The translations under genes and the position numbers were made by a program. A DNA stretch of 64,000 bases from Shewanella sp. HN-41 (GTDB lineage Bacteria > Pseudomonadota > Gammaproteobacteria > Enterobacterales > Shewanellaceae), in the NCBI RefSeq assembly GCF_000217915.1, contig NZ_AFOZ01000042.1, positions 1 through 64,000 on the forward strand. Reading direction: 5' to 3'. The notes beneath the pieces are model-generated. The model saw only the letters and a program-made list of their open reading frames with translations. It was not told where the DNA came from and did no database searches. Shown here piece by piece: positions 9,692 through 18,951 of the stretch. Each line of letters opens with the position of its first letter. The stretch's first letter is position 1.

Positions 9692-10290
9692 CGAGTGGAC
9701 TCCACTGGCGTCTCACTCATTAGCGTGAACGCTAAAGGCTTATCCTCACCTCGATCCATTGTCATAGAAGAAAATGCTTGTCCTTTCAATGTATTGGTTG
9801 TTTTTAGTTTACCAACCCACAAAGGGATACTCTGTGGATGGTCGGCAAAACCCTCAAATATAAAGTGTTGCTCATTAATGGCGATGCGACTTAGCCAAAC
9901 ACTGGCATCGGAAACCCTAGCGAGATCCTTAAGCACTGGGCCAAACCCGCGGCTAGTGAGGGATGTGCGCACCGCGAGTTCACTCATTAACAATTGTTTT
10001 AACGCTAACTGCTGAGATTCCAAATCGACGCGTGCCACTAGGGCTGGATCGGGTTTACGGGCGGCAATTTGTGCTTCGAGTTCAAGCTTTTGTTGATCGA
10101 GCCGTTGTTTTTGACTGCTGGCTTGTTGCAGAGCAAACTCGGATTGATTCAATTGCCAGTAACTGTAGGCCCCCACAATAACGCAGAGTAAAACCAAACC
10201 TGTGGCATAGGTCATTAATCTTGCAAAGGTGAGCCGCTGCTCAGGCGGTAGTAGTGTTGCAGAATATAAATTAACCCTAGATTTCATCAC
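9688..10290 (-). CDS. PilN-like MSHA protein (MshI2)
   Basis: PilN/GspL-C-like inner-membrane protein of 200 residues. The N-terminus carries the conserved RVNLY motif (residues 5-9) by which PilN binds PilM, followed by a membrane helix (about 28-48), a coiled coil (about 55-95) and a small C-terminal domain. It overlaps the PilM-like gene upstream and mshJ downstream by four bases each, so PilM-, PilN- and PilO-like proteins are made in equal order. In Shewanella it is often listed as a second mshI. Confidence 0.85.
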   Translation of the reverse strand: MMKSRVNLYSATLLPPEQRLTFARLMTYATGLVLLCVIVGAYSYWQLNQSEFALQQASSQKQRLDQQKLELEAQIAARKPDPALVARVDLESQQLALKQLLMSELAVRTSLTSRGFGPVLKDLARVSDASVWLSRIAINEQHFIFEGFADHPQSIPLWVGKLKTTNTLKGQAFSSMTMDRGEDKPLAFTLMSETPVESTR

Positions 10291-11165
10291 TCGGCACCTC
10301 GGGAAAATTCGCTAAAGGCTAATCCCGCCATTCGAGCCCCGACAGCGCTTTTATCGATGACATTGACAGCTTGATTAAAGTTTGCCGAAACTAACTTAGC
10401 TAACGCATCAACGGCACCATCGACCAATAACTCGATAGAGGCCACTGGTGCTTGCCTGAGCTGGCTCTCAAAATAATCCATCGAACGTTGAATTTCTAAG
10501 CTGAGATTATCGGCAAGGCCATAATTGAGTTGATCAACGTCGGTTTTATCCAGTTGCATAAAGCCGCGAACCCGTCGCTGCATATAGAGCTGACCCTGCT
10601 TAACAACGGTCAGAAGTAATTCCTGGCCAGTATGATGACTGACGATGAGACGCGCTTGGTTGTCATCGATAAATAAGTTAGTCATAGCTAACTCTTCAAT
10701 ACTGATCCCCGCGACACTAAGCCCTTGCCCAAGGATGGCTTGTACTATATTGACTAAGTAGTCTTTTGCCACCACCACCACACTGATTTTATTGCTTGGT
10801 AGGGGCGACTCAAAATAATCCAAGTGGATCTGCGGCACTGGAATAGTCACCATATCTTTGATTGACCACAGCAATGCTTGGGGCAGTTCTTCGGCATCCA
10901 CATTGGGTTTATCGGCGACTAATAATTGGTAACAACCACTCACGAGTACAATCTGCAGCCGAGCATTCGGAAAGGTGCGGGCGAGGGCCGCAAAGGCTGT
11001 TTGCCATTGCTCATTTTGCAGTTCAAATGATACCCATTGCTCCGCCAGGTTGTCGGTGGCGGGAGCATATACCCACAACTTATCAGTACAGACATAAACA
11101 CCGAGATCTATTGGTGTCGCTTTATTCTGCCAAAAGGCTAATCGACTAATGAGTCTTTTATCCAT
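10287..11165 (-). CDS. mshI: MSHA biogenesis protein MshI (PilM-like)
   Basis: Cytoplasmic actin-fold protein of 292 residues, similar to PilM/GspL-N in length and layout, with no signal peptide or membrane helix. It probably binds the RVNLY segment of the PilN-like protein encoded next. It is the first gene of the msh operon proper, with 241 bp of untranslated DNA between it and mshH, so the operon promoter probably lies there. Confidence 0.82.
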   Translation of the reverse strand: MDKRLISRLAFWQNKATPIDLGVYVCTDKLWVYAPATDNLAEQWVSFELQNEQWQTAFAALARTFPNARLQIVLVSGCYQLLVADKPNVDAEELPQALLWSIKDMVTIPVPQIHLDYFESPLPSNKISVVVVAKDYLVNIVQAILGQGLSVAGISIEELAMTNLFIDDNQARLIVSHHTGQELLLTVVKQGQLYMQRRVRGFMQLDKTDVDQLNYGLADNLSLEIQRSMDYFESQLRQAPVASIELLVDGAVDALAKLVSANFNQAVNVIDKSAVGARMAGLAFSEFSRGAE

Positions 11166-11406
11166 AAAAATGCCTATAACCTGATGAATTGAAAAGCTAG
11201 AGTCACAAGTTCGCTACTACTTATTTACCTGAAAAAAAGATGGTTCATGAGATGCTGTAATGCAAACTTGGGAGCTCATCAAATCCACCGTCATAATTTT
11301 GGCACAGGCTAGTCTAGCCGCTAATCAGTGAATTTTATAGAGAAATACTCCAAATCAGGCCTATTCTTCCACAAGGATCACAAGAGTCAGCCCAAATCCA
11401 CTCATG
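11166..11406. other. Intergenic region between mshH and mshI
   Basis: This 241-bp A/T-rich stretch separates the mshI start from the mshH stop, both on the minus strand. It holds no convincing terminator and no ORF. It is the only sizeable gap upstream of mshI and is the likely site of the operon promoter, but I cannot point to a confident -35/-10 pair. Confidence 0.4.
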
Positions 11407-13311
11407 TTACTGCGCCTCAATAGGGTCACTAAAATACATGCCTTGGGCCATCCCTACTCCGAGGATCTGCAAGGTTTGCCACTCTTCAAAGACTTCAACC
11501 CCCTCGGCGCACACTTGCACTTCGGTACGATATAAACCACCGATTAAACTACGAATAAATAATTGATTTTCTGGGCGTAAATGAATATGGCGCACGATAG
11601 ATCTGTGTAACTTAATCATATCGAAGTGACATTCTCTAATATAGTAAGTCCCAACAACCTGCTGGCCGACATGGTCAACGCAGAGGCGAGCCCCCATCTT
11701 ACGTATCATATCGAGCTTAGGCTGTAGCTTTTCTTGATGATGGATAACTATGTCTTCAGAGACTTCAAAAATCAGTCGCGGTGTAAGGTGACGATATTCC
11801 AACAGAGTGGTTTTTAGCCATTGGGTAAAAGCGCGACTCATTAAGGAGTCTAAGCTCAAATTCACGCTATAAACTTGGTTTACATGTTGCACGTCACTCA
11901 GTAAAGCCAAGACCCGCTCAATCATCTGCCGCTCAATCTGCGGCATTAATCCACATTTATTTGCCATTGGAATAAAGAGCGTGGCACGGATTAGTGCGCC
12001 TTGATTATCCCGCGCACGGGTAAAGATTTCTCTATGGTGCTCAACGCCATCGGAATCGATAATGGGCTGACGAAAAGGATAAAAACGCCGTTGTACTAAG
12101 GCATTCTCTAAAAAGCTGCGCCAGCGAACAGAGCCCTTGGCAAACTCTTCATCAATGGCTCCCTTATCGTACATAAACCAATTGCTGTTTCCCTGTAATT
12201 GTGCGGCACGCAGTGCCATGTCGGCCTCGTCGATCAACTGGGTCGCATTGTCACCCGCAGTAAAATAGGCGCAACCTAAGTGGAAGAAATTATCGCTATT
12301 TTCCACATCGGGCAGGGGCTGACTTAGGCAAACCTTCAGCAACTTACTGGCGAGTTGATCTGCCTCTATTAACGAGATTTGCGGCACGACTATGGCAAAC
12401 TGATTATGGGAGCGGCGGGCAAAAATACTGTTTGGCAGGCTTTGTAGGATCTGGCTAATGCCGTTGACTGTGGCACTGAGCAGATCCTTTGCCACTTGCT
12501 CACCCTTAGCTTGCTGCAGCAGATCTAAATCATCCATCTCCAATAGATAAATGACCCCGTGGGCAACCATGCCTTGGTCATTGCTTAAGGCATCGAGGCG
12601 ATTATTTAAGAACAGTCGATTACCTATGCGAGTTTCGGCATCGAGGAAGGTATTGGAACGAATAAACTTATCGAAACGGCCACGTTCTTTTTGAGCATCC
12701 TGCAATTCTTCAAGCAGTTTCGTCAGCGCACGATTAATGAGCCTAGGCCTACCCTTTCCCGGCGTCGACAGAGCCTGCTCGTGTTTACCCTGCAGGATCA
12801 AACGACTGCGCTCGGCAAGTTCCTCTATGCCATCCAATTGTTGGGAAAACCAAGAATAACCCAAGCGAACAAAAGCTATTACGGCTAATAAGCCAACACC
12901 TAAGATCAAGATTTCATACCAACTGACACTGTAATGTGCAAAGGGCTGCGGCAGGGTAAGTGTCATTCTCAGCCCTGCGGGGTCGAGAAGATGGTTATAC
13001 ACCATGGCATTTTGGGCTAACACATTGCCTTTATAGGCAAATAGCACGTCGTCGTTCAGTGTTAAACGAAAGTCAACGGCATTATAGGCCAGTAGCATAG
13101 GCGGCAACCAAGACTCCAACTCCCAATCGGGCTGGGTATGGTAATGGTTAACGAGCATGGATTCGAGTTCAGACACTTTTTGCTGTTGAAACTTATAGGT
13201 CAACTGCACAAAGCCCATCATGGCGCTGAGTAAGAATACAAAGGCGATAGCAGCCAAGGACATCAACCAAAAACTGGTTAATTTTGTAGTTAACATTCGA
13301 GTGAATTTCAT
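11407..13311 (-). CDS. csrD: MshH/CsrD-like GGDEF-EAL regulator
   Basis: Membrane protein of 634 residues with two membrane helices (about 12-35 and 130-150) around a short periplasmic loop, then a HAMP-like linker, a GGDEF-like domain and a C-terminal EAL-like domain. Both catalytic signatures look degenerate: I find no intact GGDEF or EAL motif. This is the layout of CsrD, which targets Csr sRNAs for RNase E decay rather than making or breaking c-di-GMP. In Vibrio and Shewanella the same gene is called mshH because it adjoins the pilus operon. Length is close to E. coli CsrD (646). Confidence 0.82.
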   Translation of the reverse strand: MKFTRMLTTKLTSFWLMSLAAIAFVFLLSAMMGFVQLTYKFQQQKVSELESMLVNHYHTQPDWELESWLPPMLLAYNAVDFRLTLNDDVLFAYKGNVLAQNAMVYNHLLDPAGLRMTLTLPQPFAHYSVSWYEILILGVGLLAVIAFVRLGYSWFSQQLDGIEELAERSRLILQGKHEQALSTPGKGRPRLINRALTKLLEELQDAQKERGRFDKFIRSNTFLDAETRIGNRLFLNNRLDALSNDQGMVAHGVIYLLEMDDLDLLQQAKGEQVAKDLLSATVNGISQILQSLPNSIFARRSHNQFAIVVPQISLIEADQLASKLLKVCLSQPLPDVENSDNFFHLGCAYFTAGDNATQLIDEADMALRAAQLQGNSNWFMYDKGAIDEEFAKGSVRWRSFLENALVQRRFYPFRQPIIDSDGVEHHREIFTRARDNQGALIRATLFIPMANKCGLMPQIERQMIERVLALLSDVQHVNQVYSVNLSLDSLMSRAFTQWLKTTLLEYRHLTPRLIFEVSEDIVIHHQEKLQPKLDMIRKMGARLCVDHVGQQVVGTYYIRECHFDMIKLHRSIVRHIHLRPENQLFIRSLIGGLYRTEVQVCAEGVEVFEEWQTLQILGVGMAQGMYFSDPIEAQ

Positions 13312-13439
13312 CGATCCGCTATCCTGCAGAATTATTATAATTATCGGTGCACTCTTAACACGAGTTCAACAAATGCTGCCTTGATTATTCAGTAGCATAA
13401 CCTAAAAGGCAACCAAGGGTTTCATACCTGTTAAAAAAC

Positions 13440-13465
13440 AAAAAGAGGCTAATTAGCCTCTTTTT
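13440..13465 (-). terminator. Terminator of maeB
   Basis: An 11-bp perfect stem (AAAAAGAGGCT / AGCCTCTTTTT) with loop AATT lies downstream of maeB and upstream of mshH. It has A and T runs on both sides and could work in either direction; on the minus strand it ends the malic enzyme transcript. Confidence 0.8.
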
Positions 13466-13470
13466 GAATA

Positions 13471-13523
13471 TATACCCAAGTTACCTCAAGACATGGGTTT
13501 CATCTTGAGGTTGTTTGGGTATA
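13471..13523. repeat. REP-like long hairpin
   Basis: A 53-bp inverted repeat: outer arms TATACCCAA / TTGGGTATA and inner arms ACCTCAAG / CTTGAGGT around a loop. I recall very similar TATACCCAAG...CTTGAGG elements in many Shewanella intergenic regions, so I take it as an extragenic palindrome. It sits directly after the maeB stop codon and may protect the 3' end of the mRNA. Confidence 0.7.
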
Positions 13524-13536
13524 GGCCACTTTTAGC

Positions 13537-14781
13537 CTAGTCGGCGTATTGTGGCAGCGTTGGAATGGCCGCAACGCCAGAGTCAATAGCGGCCTGCGCT
13601 ACAGCACGGGCAACTTGGGGTAATAGGCGTGGATCCATTGGCTTTGGCAGCACATATTCTGGGCCAAAGCTTAATGAACTGACCTTAGGATAGGCTTTAA
13701 GCACACTCGCAGGAACGGGTTCCTTAGCTAATGCTGCAATAGCATGTACGGCGGCGATCTTCATTTCATCATTGATGCAAGAGGCACGCACATCTAAGGC
13801 ACCGCGGAAAATAAACGGGAAACACAGCACATTATTCACTTGGTTAGGATAATCGCTACGGCCAGTTCCCATAATCAAATCACTGCGAATCGCATGGGCC
13901 AACGCTGGCTTGATCTCAGGATCTGGGTTAGAACAGGCAAAAATCACTGGTTTATCGGCCATCATAGCGACTTCGTCGGCGCCAATGACATTAGGGCCAG
14001 AAAGACCTAAAAACACATCCGCGCCTTTAATTACATCTTGCAGCGTACGTTTATCGGTATCATTCGCAAAGAGTGCTTTATATTCATTAAGATCCGTACG
14101 GCCAGAATGAATAACGCCCTTAGTGTCTAACATATAAATATTGGCGCGATTCGCACCACACTTCACCAGCATGGTCATACAGGCAATAGCAGCAGCACCG
14201 GCGCCCATACACACAAAAGTGGCATCACTAATGAGTTTGCCTTGGATTTCTAAGGCGTTGATCATACCCGCCGCAGTTACAATTGCCGTGCCGTGTTGAT
14301 CGTCATGGAATACAGGCACCTTACAGCGCTCAATCAACTCACGTTCAATCACAAAGCATTCGGGGGCTTTGATGTCTTCAAGGTTAATACCACCGAAGGT
14401 ATCGGCAATTGCCGCAACAGTGTTAATGAACTCTTCGGGCGTATTATGGGTGATTTCAATATCCGTCGAATCAATATTAGCAAAATGCTTAAACAGTAAC
14501 GCCTTACCTTCCATCACAGGTTTAGATGCTAAGGGGCCTAAATTGCCTAAACCCAGAATCGCAGTACCATTGGTGATCACTGCGACAGTGTTGCCCTTAT
14601 TGGTGTAACGGTATGCATTGTCAGGATTAGCGGCGATTTCGCGCACAGGCTCAGCCACACCAGGGCTATAAGCAAGGGCGAGATCGTGACTCGTTTCGGC
14701 AGGTTTGGTAAGGCAAACTGCGGTTTTGCCTGGAACGGGGAATTCATGATAATCGAGCGCTTGTTGACGAATATCCGACAT
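13537..14781 (-). CDS. maeB: NAD(P)-dependent malic enzyme, short form
   Basis: Oxidative decarboxylation of malate to pyruvate. The 414 residues cover the malic N domain and the NAD-binding domain, with the LAYSPGVAEP segment (about residues 36-45) at the start and the GAGAAAIA dinucleotide motif near residue 193. The HDDQHGTA segment supplies metal-binding acids. The C-terminal phosphotransacetylase-like domain of E. coli MaeB is absent, so this is the single-domain type. It is monocistronic, with its own terminator and long upstream region. Confidence 0.92.
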   Translation of the reverse strand: MSDIRQQALDYHEFPVPGKTAVCLTKPAETSHDLALAYSPGVAEPVREIAANPDNAYRYTNKGNTVAVITNGTAILGLGNLGPLASKPVMEGKALLFKHFANIDSTDIEITHNTPEEFINTVAAIADTFGGINLEDIKAPECFVIERELIERCKVPVFHDDQHGTAIVTAAGMINALEIQGKLISDATFVCMGAGAAAIACMTMLVKCGANRANIYMLDTKGVIHSGRTDLNEYKALFANDTDKRTLQDVIKGADVFLGLSGPNVIGADEVAMMADKPVIFACSNPDPEIKPALAHAIRSDLIMGTGRSDYPNQVNNVLCFPFIFRGALDVRASCINDEMKIAAVHAIAALAKEPVPASVLKAYPKVSSLSFGPEYVLPKPMDPRLLPQVARAVAQAAIDSGVAAIPTLPQYAD

Positions 14782-15251
14782 TTTAAAATCCTGAAATGCG
14801 ACATTTATAGGTATGGGAGTAAGGCCTGCCTACTCAATATCACCTCATCAATGGGTGATTTAAACGGTGCGGCAGGTCGAAGTAAGATACGCCAATCGGG
14901 TAAATTTTTAAATAAAAGATTGAGAAATTTCGGTTTTGTCCCTAAATGCCCCACCTAAGCCGAGTTTTATAAACTTACCTTAGCGGATAAGGCACTATTG
15001 CCCACTCAAATTTGTAGGAAACAAACGTAAATTTTATATGAATAATGCGGCTTATAGCGTATTAACACGGAAAATATTGGTTAAATTACAATATCAGAGA
15101 GAAGTAGCCCTTATCTTATAGTTAATTGCTATAAATAAGTCTATTTGTCGTTTTAAAGATGTGAGTTAGAACACTTTTCGTTTTTTTGAAGCTGGGGTGG
15201 TGCATGTCCGTGTCGCTGAACAAAAAGCAAAAAGCAAAAAGACAAAAAGCA
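14782..15251. other. Non-coding region between maeB and rpmE
   Basis: About 470 bp without a credible gene. It should hold the maeB promoter at its left end. The right end contains five copies of AAAAAGC-like units at about 15221-15257, directly before the rpmE terminator. I see no RNA structure beyond that terminator. Confidence 0.5.
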
Positions 15252-15276
15252 AAAAGGCGCCTAGGGCGCCTTTTCT
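15252..15276 (-). terminator. Terminator of rpmE
   Basis: Stem AAAAGGCGCC / GGCGCCTTTT with loop TAG lies 20 bp past the rpmE stop codon. On the minus strand it is followed by T-rich sequence created by the AAAAAGC repeats. Confidence 0.8.
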
Positions 15277-15295
15277 AGAAATAATGCTGTCGCAA

Positions 15296-15508
15296 TTATT
15301 TCTTTGCAAGCACTGCGAAGCGCTTGTTGAATTTGTCGATACGACCGCCCGTATCAACAACTTTCTGTGTACCTGTGTAGAATGGGTGACATGCACCACA
15401 AACGTCTAAATGCAGGTCTTTACCAGCAGTAGAGTTTACTTTGATTACGTTGCCACAAGTACAGTTTGCAGTGATAACTGCGTATTCTGGGTGGATACCT
15501 GGTTTCAT
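15296..15508 (-). CDS. rpmE: 50S ribosomal protein L31, zinc-binding form
   Basis: Ribosomal protein of 70 residues starting MKPGIHPEY. It has the zinc ligands of the C+ form: CTC near residue 16-18 and CGAC near 37-40. The ATG at 15508 is chosen over upstream ATGs because family members start at MKxxIHP. The terminator follows immediately. Zinc-containing L31 is commonly exchanged for a paralogue under zinc shortage; no paralogue is in this window. Confidence 0.95.
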   Translation of the reverse strand: MKPGIHPEYAVITANCTCGNVIKVNSTAGKDLHLDVCGACHPFYTGTQKVVDTGGRIDKFNKRFAVLAKK

Positions 15509-15675
15509 TGGGGTTACCTCAAAATGTAAGGCCATGTCGCTCTTCCAACCCTTAGTCGGACACCACATGCAGTTAATAACGATATGTTAGGGCGCAGAAT
15601 AGTACAGTATCACCACGGCGGATACAAGTAGATTATCTGAGCGTTTAACGGATAATAATCCCACCTATCTACGCC

Positions 15676-16518
15676 CTAGCCCGCGTTTTTACCTTCGAAT
15701 ATAGCCTTGGCTTCCCCTGAGTCTGAATAGCGCATCAACATATCCTTAGGTGGACAATAAAGCGTCACATTTTTCTTTAGGGCATTGATTTTATTTTTAG
15801 CAAAGGCTTTAGGATTCGAATCATAAATAGCCAACATGGCACCATACATATTCAGCTCCCATTCGGCGGCGTAGCGCTTCGCAATGCGCCACAGGGTTTC
15901 ATTGGCGGCATAATTGAGCACACATTCCTCAGATGCCAGCGTAGTAGACTCACTCGGTTTGACGTCGAGAATAGGTGGTGCGTCCATTAATGCACTTTGT
16001 CCCCTAACACTTGAAGCGGTATTAGTCGTATTGATATGCGCAGTGGCTACGGGAGCCATTACTGTTGATTCTGCGTCAATATTGGCAATTTTAGCTGTGC
16101 TACCAAGTACAGGCTTCACCGTTTGAGTAGTGTTAACCGCAGCATTTGGGTTAAGTTTAGGCTCTGGCGTTTTATCAGCCCCAAACACTGGCAGACTCTT
16201 TACCTCATACCAGCGATCGACGTGATATTCCCGCACCAACAACCGTGCCTTAGGATCGGTGACATCCTCCACCCCAGTCAGCAAAATCAGAAAACGATTA
16301 AGCTGCTGCGCCATCAACTTTTCTTCCCCCGTGGACTGATGCACCACAAACTCTAAGCGCGTGATATCCTGATTATCGGTGATCACGTTCAGCCGTATCT
16401 TAGGATAAGCACCCAACTCAAACATCCGGCTATTGATACTCACATGGGAGACCTGCGCCACGGCAGTGGCACTGCACATTAAGGCAAGCAGTCCTAATAA
16501 TCTCGCTATTTTAGTCAT
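15676..16518 (-). CDS. FimV-like periplasmic protein
   Basis: Secreted protein of 280 residues with a signal peptide (about 1-21, ending AVA/QV). The N-terminal domain (about 22-110) is beta-rich and unlike anything I can name firmly. A variable Thr/Ala/Val linker follows (about 115-195). The C-terminal part contains ETLWRIAKRYA...YDSNPKAF, typical of the FimV N-terminal LysM-like region (ETLW.IA...Y..NP.AF), so peptidoglycan or polar-hub functions are possible. It is divergent from priA, with 104 bp between starts. Confidence 0.6.
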   Translation of the reverse strand: MTKIARLLGLLALMCSATAVAQVSHVSINSRMFELGAYPKIRLNVITDNQDITRLEFVVHQSTGEEKLMAQQLNRFLILLTGVEDVTDPKARLLVREYHVDRWYEVKSLPVFGADKTPEPKLNPNAAVNTTQTVKPVLGSTAKIANIDAESTVMAPVATAHINTTNTASSVRGQSALMDAPPILDVKPSESTTLASEECVLNYAANETLWRIAKRYAAEWELNMYGAMLAIYDSNPKAFAKNKINALKKNVTLYCPPKDMLMRYSDSGEAKAIFEGKNAG

Positions 16519-16622
16519 TTACTTACTCTCAACTATCCATGGATAAACCGTCATTAGGACTAGCCCTCGCTAGCCGTGCTGAGTACACTAAACCCCATTC
16601 CCATTAAAGAATCGCCCAGCAT

Positions 16623-18818
16623 ATGTCACTGTTTGTTGAAGTTGCCTTACCTGTGCCTATGCGGCAAAACTTCAGTTACCGCGTTCCAGCAACCTACCAA
16701 CAAGCCCCCAAAATCGGTGTGCGTGTCAAGGTACCCTTTGGTCGCCAGCAACTGATCGGTCTCGTCACAGCAATAACAGATAGCTGCAACCTAGAACCCA
16801 AGCAAATTAAATCTGTTATCGAGTTTATTGACGATACGCCTTTACTGCCAGAATCCCTTTATAAATTAACCCTATGGGCAGCAAGATACTACTTTTGCAG
16901 CCAGGGACAAATGCTCACTCAGGCGCTGCCCGTCGCCCTACGTAAAGGGGTAGATGCCACGCCACAGACTATCTACTACTGGCAACTCACTGAGGTCGGG
17001 GAAAATATCGCGCCAGAGACCATTAAACGCGCGCCCGCACAAAAAAAACTGCTCGATTCGCTCAGAATCGCTAGTTTAACTCAGGAGGACCTCGTCAGTT
17101 TAGAGATCAGTAAAACCGCCTTAAAAGCCCTAGAAGAGAAAGGCTGGATTGAACGTCACGAAAAGCTAGCAGAGCTTAATCTTGATTGGCGCACCAAGCT
17201 AGAACTGGATGAAACACCCCACAGGCTAAATAAAGAGCAAGCGGTCGCAGTCACTCTCCTCAATCAGCAGCAAGGATACCACTGCACCCTATTAGAGGGC
17301 ATTACCGGTTCGGGTAAAACCGAAGTCTACTTAGCTGTGCTCGAAGAAATACTCAAACAGGGTAAACAGGCACTGATCTTAGTGCCAGAAATCGGCCTGA
17401 CACCACAAACCATTAATCGATTTAAGCGCCGATTTAAGGTCAATGTCGCGGTGTTACACTCAGGTTTAACCGATAACCAACGCCTCGAAGCATGGCGACA
17501 AGCCCGCTGTGGCCAAGCGGCAATCATCATTGGTACCCGCTCAGCCCTCTTCACCCCAATGGCGTTCCCTGGGGTGATCATTCTCGATGAGGAACACGAC
17601 AGTAGTTTTAAACAGCAGGAAGGTATCGGCTACCATGCCCGCGACTTAGCCGTCATGCGCGGACATCTAGAAGCTATCCCAGTGATTTTAGGCTCGGCCA
17701 CACCCTCACTCGAAAGTCTACAAAATGCCTTAAGCGGTCGCTATCAGCATTTACAGCTTGGTGAGCGGGCGGGCGCAGCCAAAAAAGTCCGGCAAGGGAT
17801 CATAGATATTAAAAATTTACCCTTGAAGGCGGGGATGTCGGCACCACTGATCAATGAAATCCGCGCCCATTTAGATGCTGGCAATCAGGTATTGCTGTTT
17901 TTAAATCGCCGTGGTTTTGCCCCAGCCCTGCTTTGCCATGAATGTGGTCATCTCCATGAATGTGACCGTTGTGATGCTTTTTTCACTGTACATCAATCCC
18001 TTGGAGAGATCCGCTGCCACCATTGCGGTAACCAATATGCGATCCCTAAACAGTGCCACCACTGCGGCAGCACTATGCTGATGGGTCAAGGCATAGGCAC
18101 TGAACAGTTAGCGCAGGCATTAGAGCAAGAGTTTCCCCAATACCCAGTTGTGCGCATTGATAGGGATACCACTCGACTCAAAGGTTCCCTTGAAAAACAT
18201 TTAACCGCCATTCATAAGGGAGAATATAAGATCCTCGTCGGCACCCAAATGCTCGCCAAGGGGCACCATTTCCCCGATGTCACCTTAGTCGGGTTACTGG
18301 ATGTGGATGGGGCACTCTTTAGCGCCGACTTTAGGGCTCCGGAACGCTTTGGCCAGCTCTATACCCAGGTCGCAGGGCGAGCTGGCCGCGCCAGTAAACC
18401 TGGCACAGTGTTACTGCAGACCCACCAAAGTGACAATCCTATTTTAAGGGATTTGCTGCATCGAGGTTATGGTGAGTTTGCCCGCAGCCAACTCAAGGAG
18501 CGGCAACAGGCATTATTGCCACCGGCTTGGCATATGGTGTTAGTGCGCGCCGAAGCCCATTCAGCCCTAGATGCCGATAACTTTCTCAACGCCTTTGCCG
18601 CCCTATTGCCCCAGGATAAAGAGTTTGAGGTCATAGGCCCAATGCCTGCGCCACTCGATAAAAAAGCGGGAAAATTCCGCCGCCAGTTAATGTTTCAAGC
18701 CAAAAATCGCCATCGCTTGCAACAGGAATTTGAACGCATTCATCCCCTTATCGAACAACTTCCCGAAGCCAAGCGTTGCCGCTGGAGCCTTGATCGGGAT
18801 CCGCAGGATCTGTTGTAG
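16623..18818 (+). CDS. priA: Primosomal replication protein PriA
   Basis: 3'-5' DNA helicase that restarts stalled replication forks, 731 residues (E. coli 732). An N-terminal DNA-binding domain (about 1-105) and winged helix precede the helicase core with Walker A GITGSGKTE (about residue 225), DEEH box and motif VI (QVAGRAGR). Eight cysteines in four CxxC pairs (about 435-480) form the two zinc sites needed for primosome assembly. Full length, with no sign of damage. Confidence 0.97.
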   Translation: MSLFVEVALPVPMRQNFSYRVPATYQQAPKIGVRVKVPFGRQQLIGLVTAITDSCNLEPKQIKSVIEFIDDTPLLPESLYKLTLWAARYYFCSQGQMLTQALPVALRKGVDATPQTIYYWQLTEVGENIAPETIKRAPAQKKLLDSLRIASLTQEDLVSLEISKTALKALEEKGWIERHEKLAELNLDWRTKLELDETPHRLNKEQAVAVTLLNQQQGYHCTLLEGITGSGKTEVYLAVLEEILKQGKQALILVPEIGLTPQTINRFKRRFKVNVAVLHSGLTDNQRLEAWRQARCGQAAIIIGTRSALFTPMAFPGVIILDEEHDSSFKQQEGIGYHARDLAVMRGHLEAIPVILGSATPSLESLQNALSGRYQHLQLGERAGAAKKVRQGIIDIKNLPLKAGMSAPLINEIRAHLDAGNQVLLFLNRRGFAPALLCHECGHLHECDRCDAFFTVHQSLGEIRCHHCGNQYAIPKQCHHCGSTMLMGQGIGTEQLAQALEQEFPQYPVVRIDRDTTRLKGSLEKHLTAIHKGEYKILVGTQMLAKGHHFPDVTLVGLLDVDGALFSADFRAPERFGQLYTQVAGRAGRASKPGTVLLQTHQSDNPILRDLLHRGYGEFARSQLKERQQALLPPAWHMVLVRAEAHSALDADNFLNAFAALLPQDKEFEVIGPMPAPLDKKAGKFRRQLMFQAKNRHRLQQEFERIHPLIEQLPEAKRCRWSLDRDPQDLL

Positions 18819-18951
18819 CTCGGTTATTTGATAAATATTTCAGCGCCATTTGATAAAAAGTCCTTGGGAAGATAGCAATTAAGCACCACAAACGGCTAAA
18901 ATATGCGGTTATTCCCTGTATTCACTCTTAAAGTTAGTAGCTAATTAATCC

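Noticed and set aside
15217..15257. AAAAAGC array as a possible CRISPR.
   Set aside because: Units are 7 bp with no spacers; no CRISPR or cas gene is in the window.
15166..15409. Short open frames on both strands across the rpmE terminator and coding region.
   Set aside because: They overlap rpmE out of frame and are made mostly of the AAAAAGC repeats.
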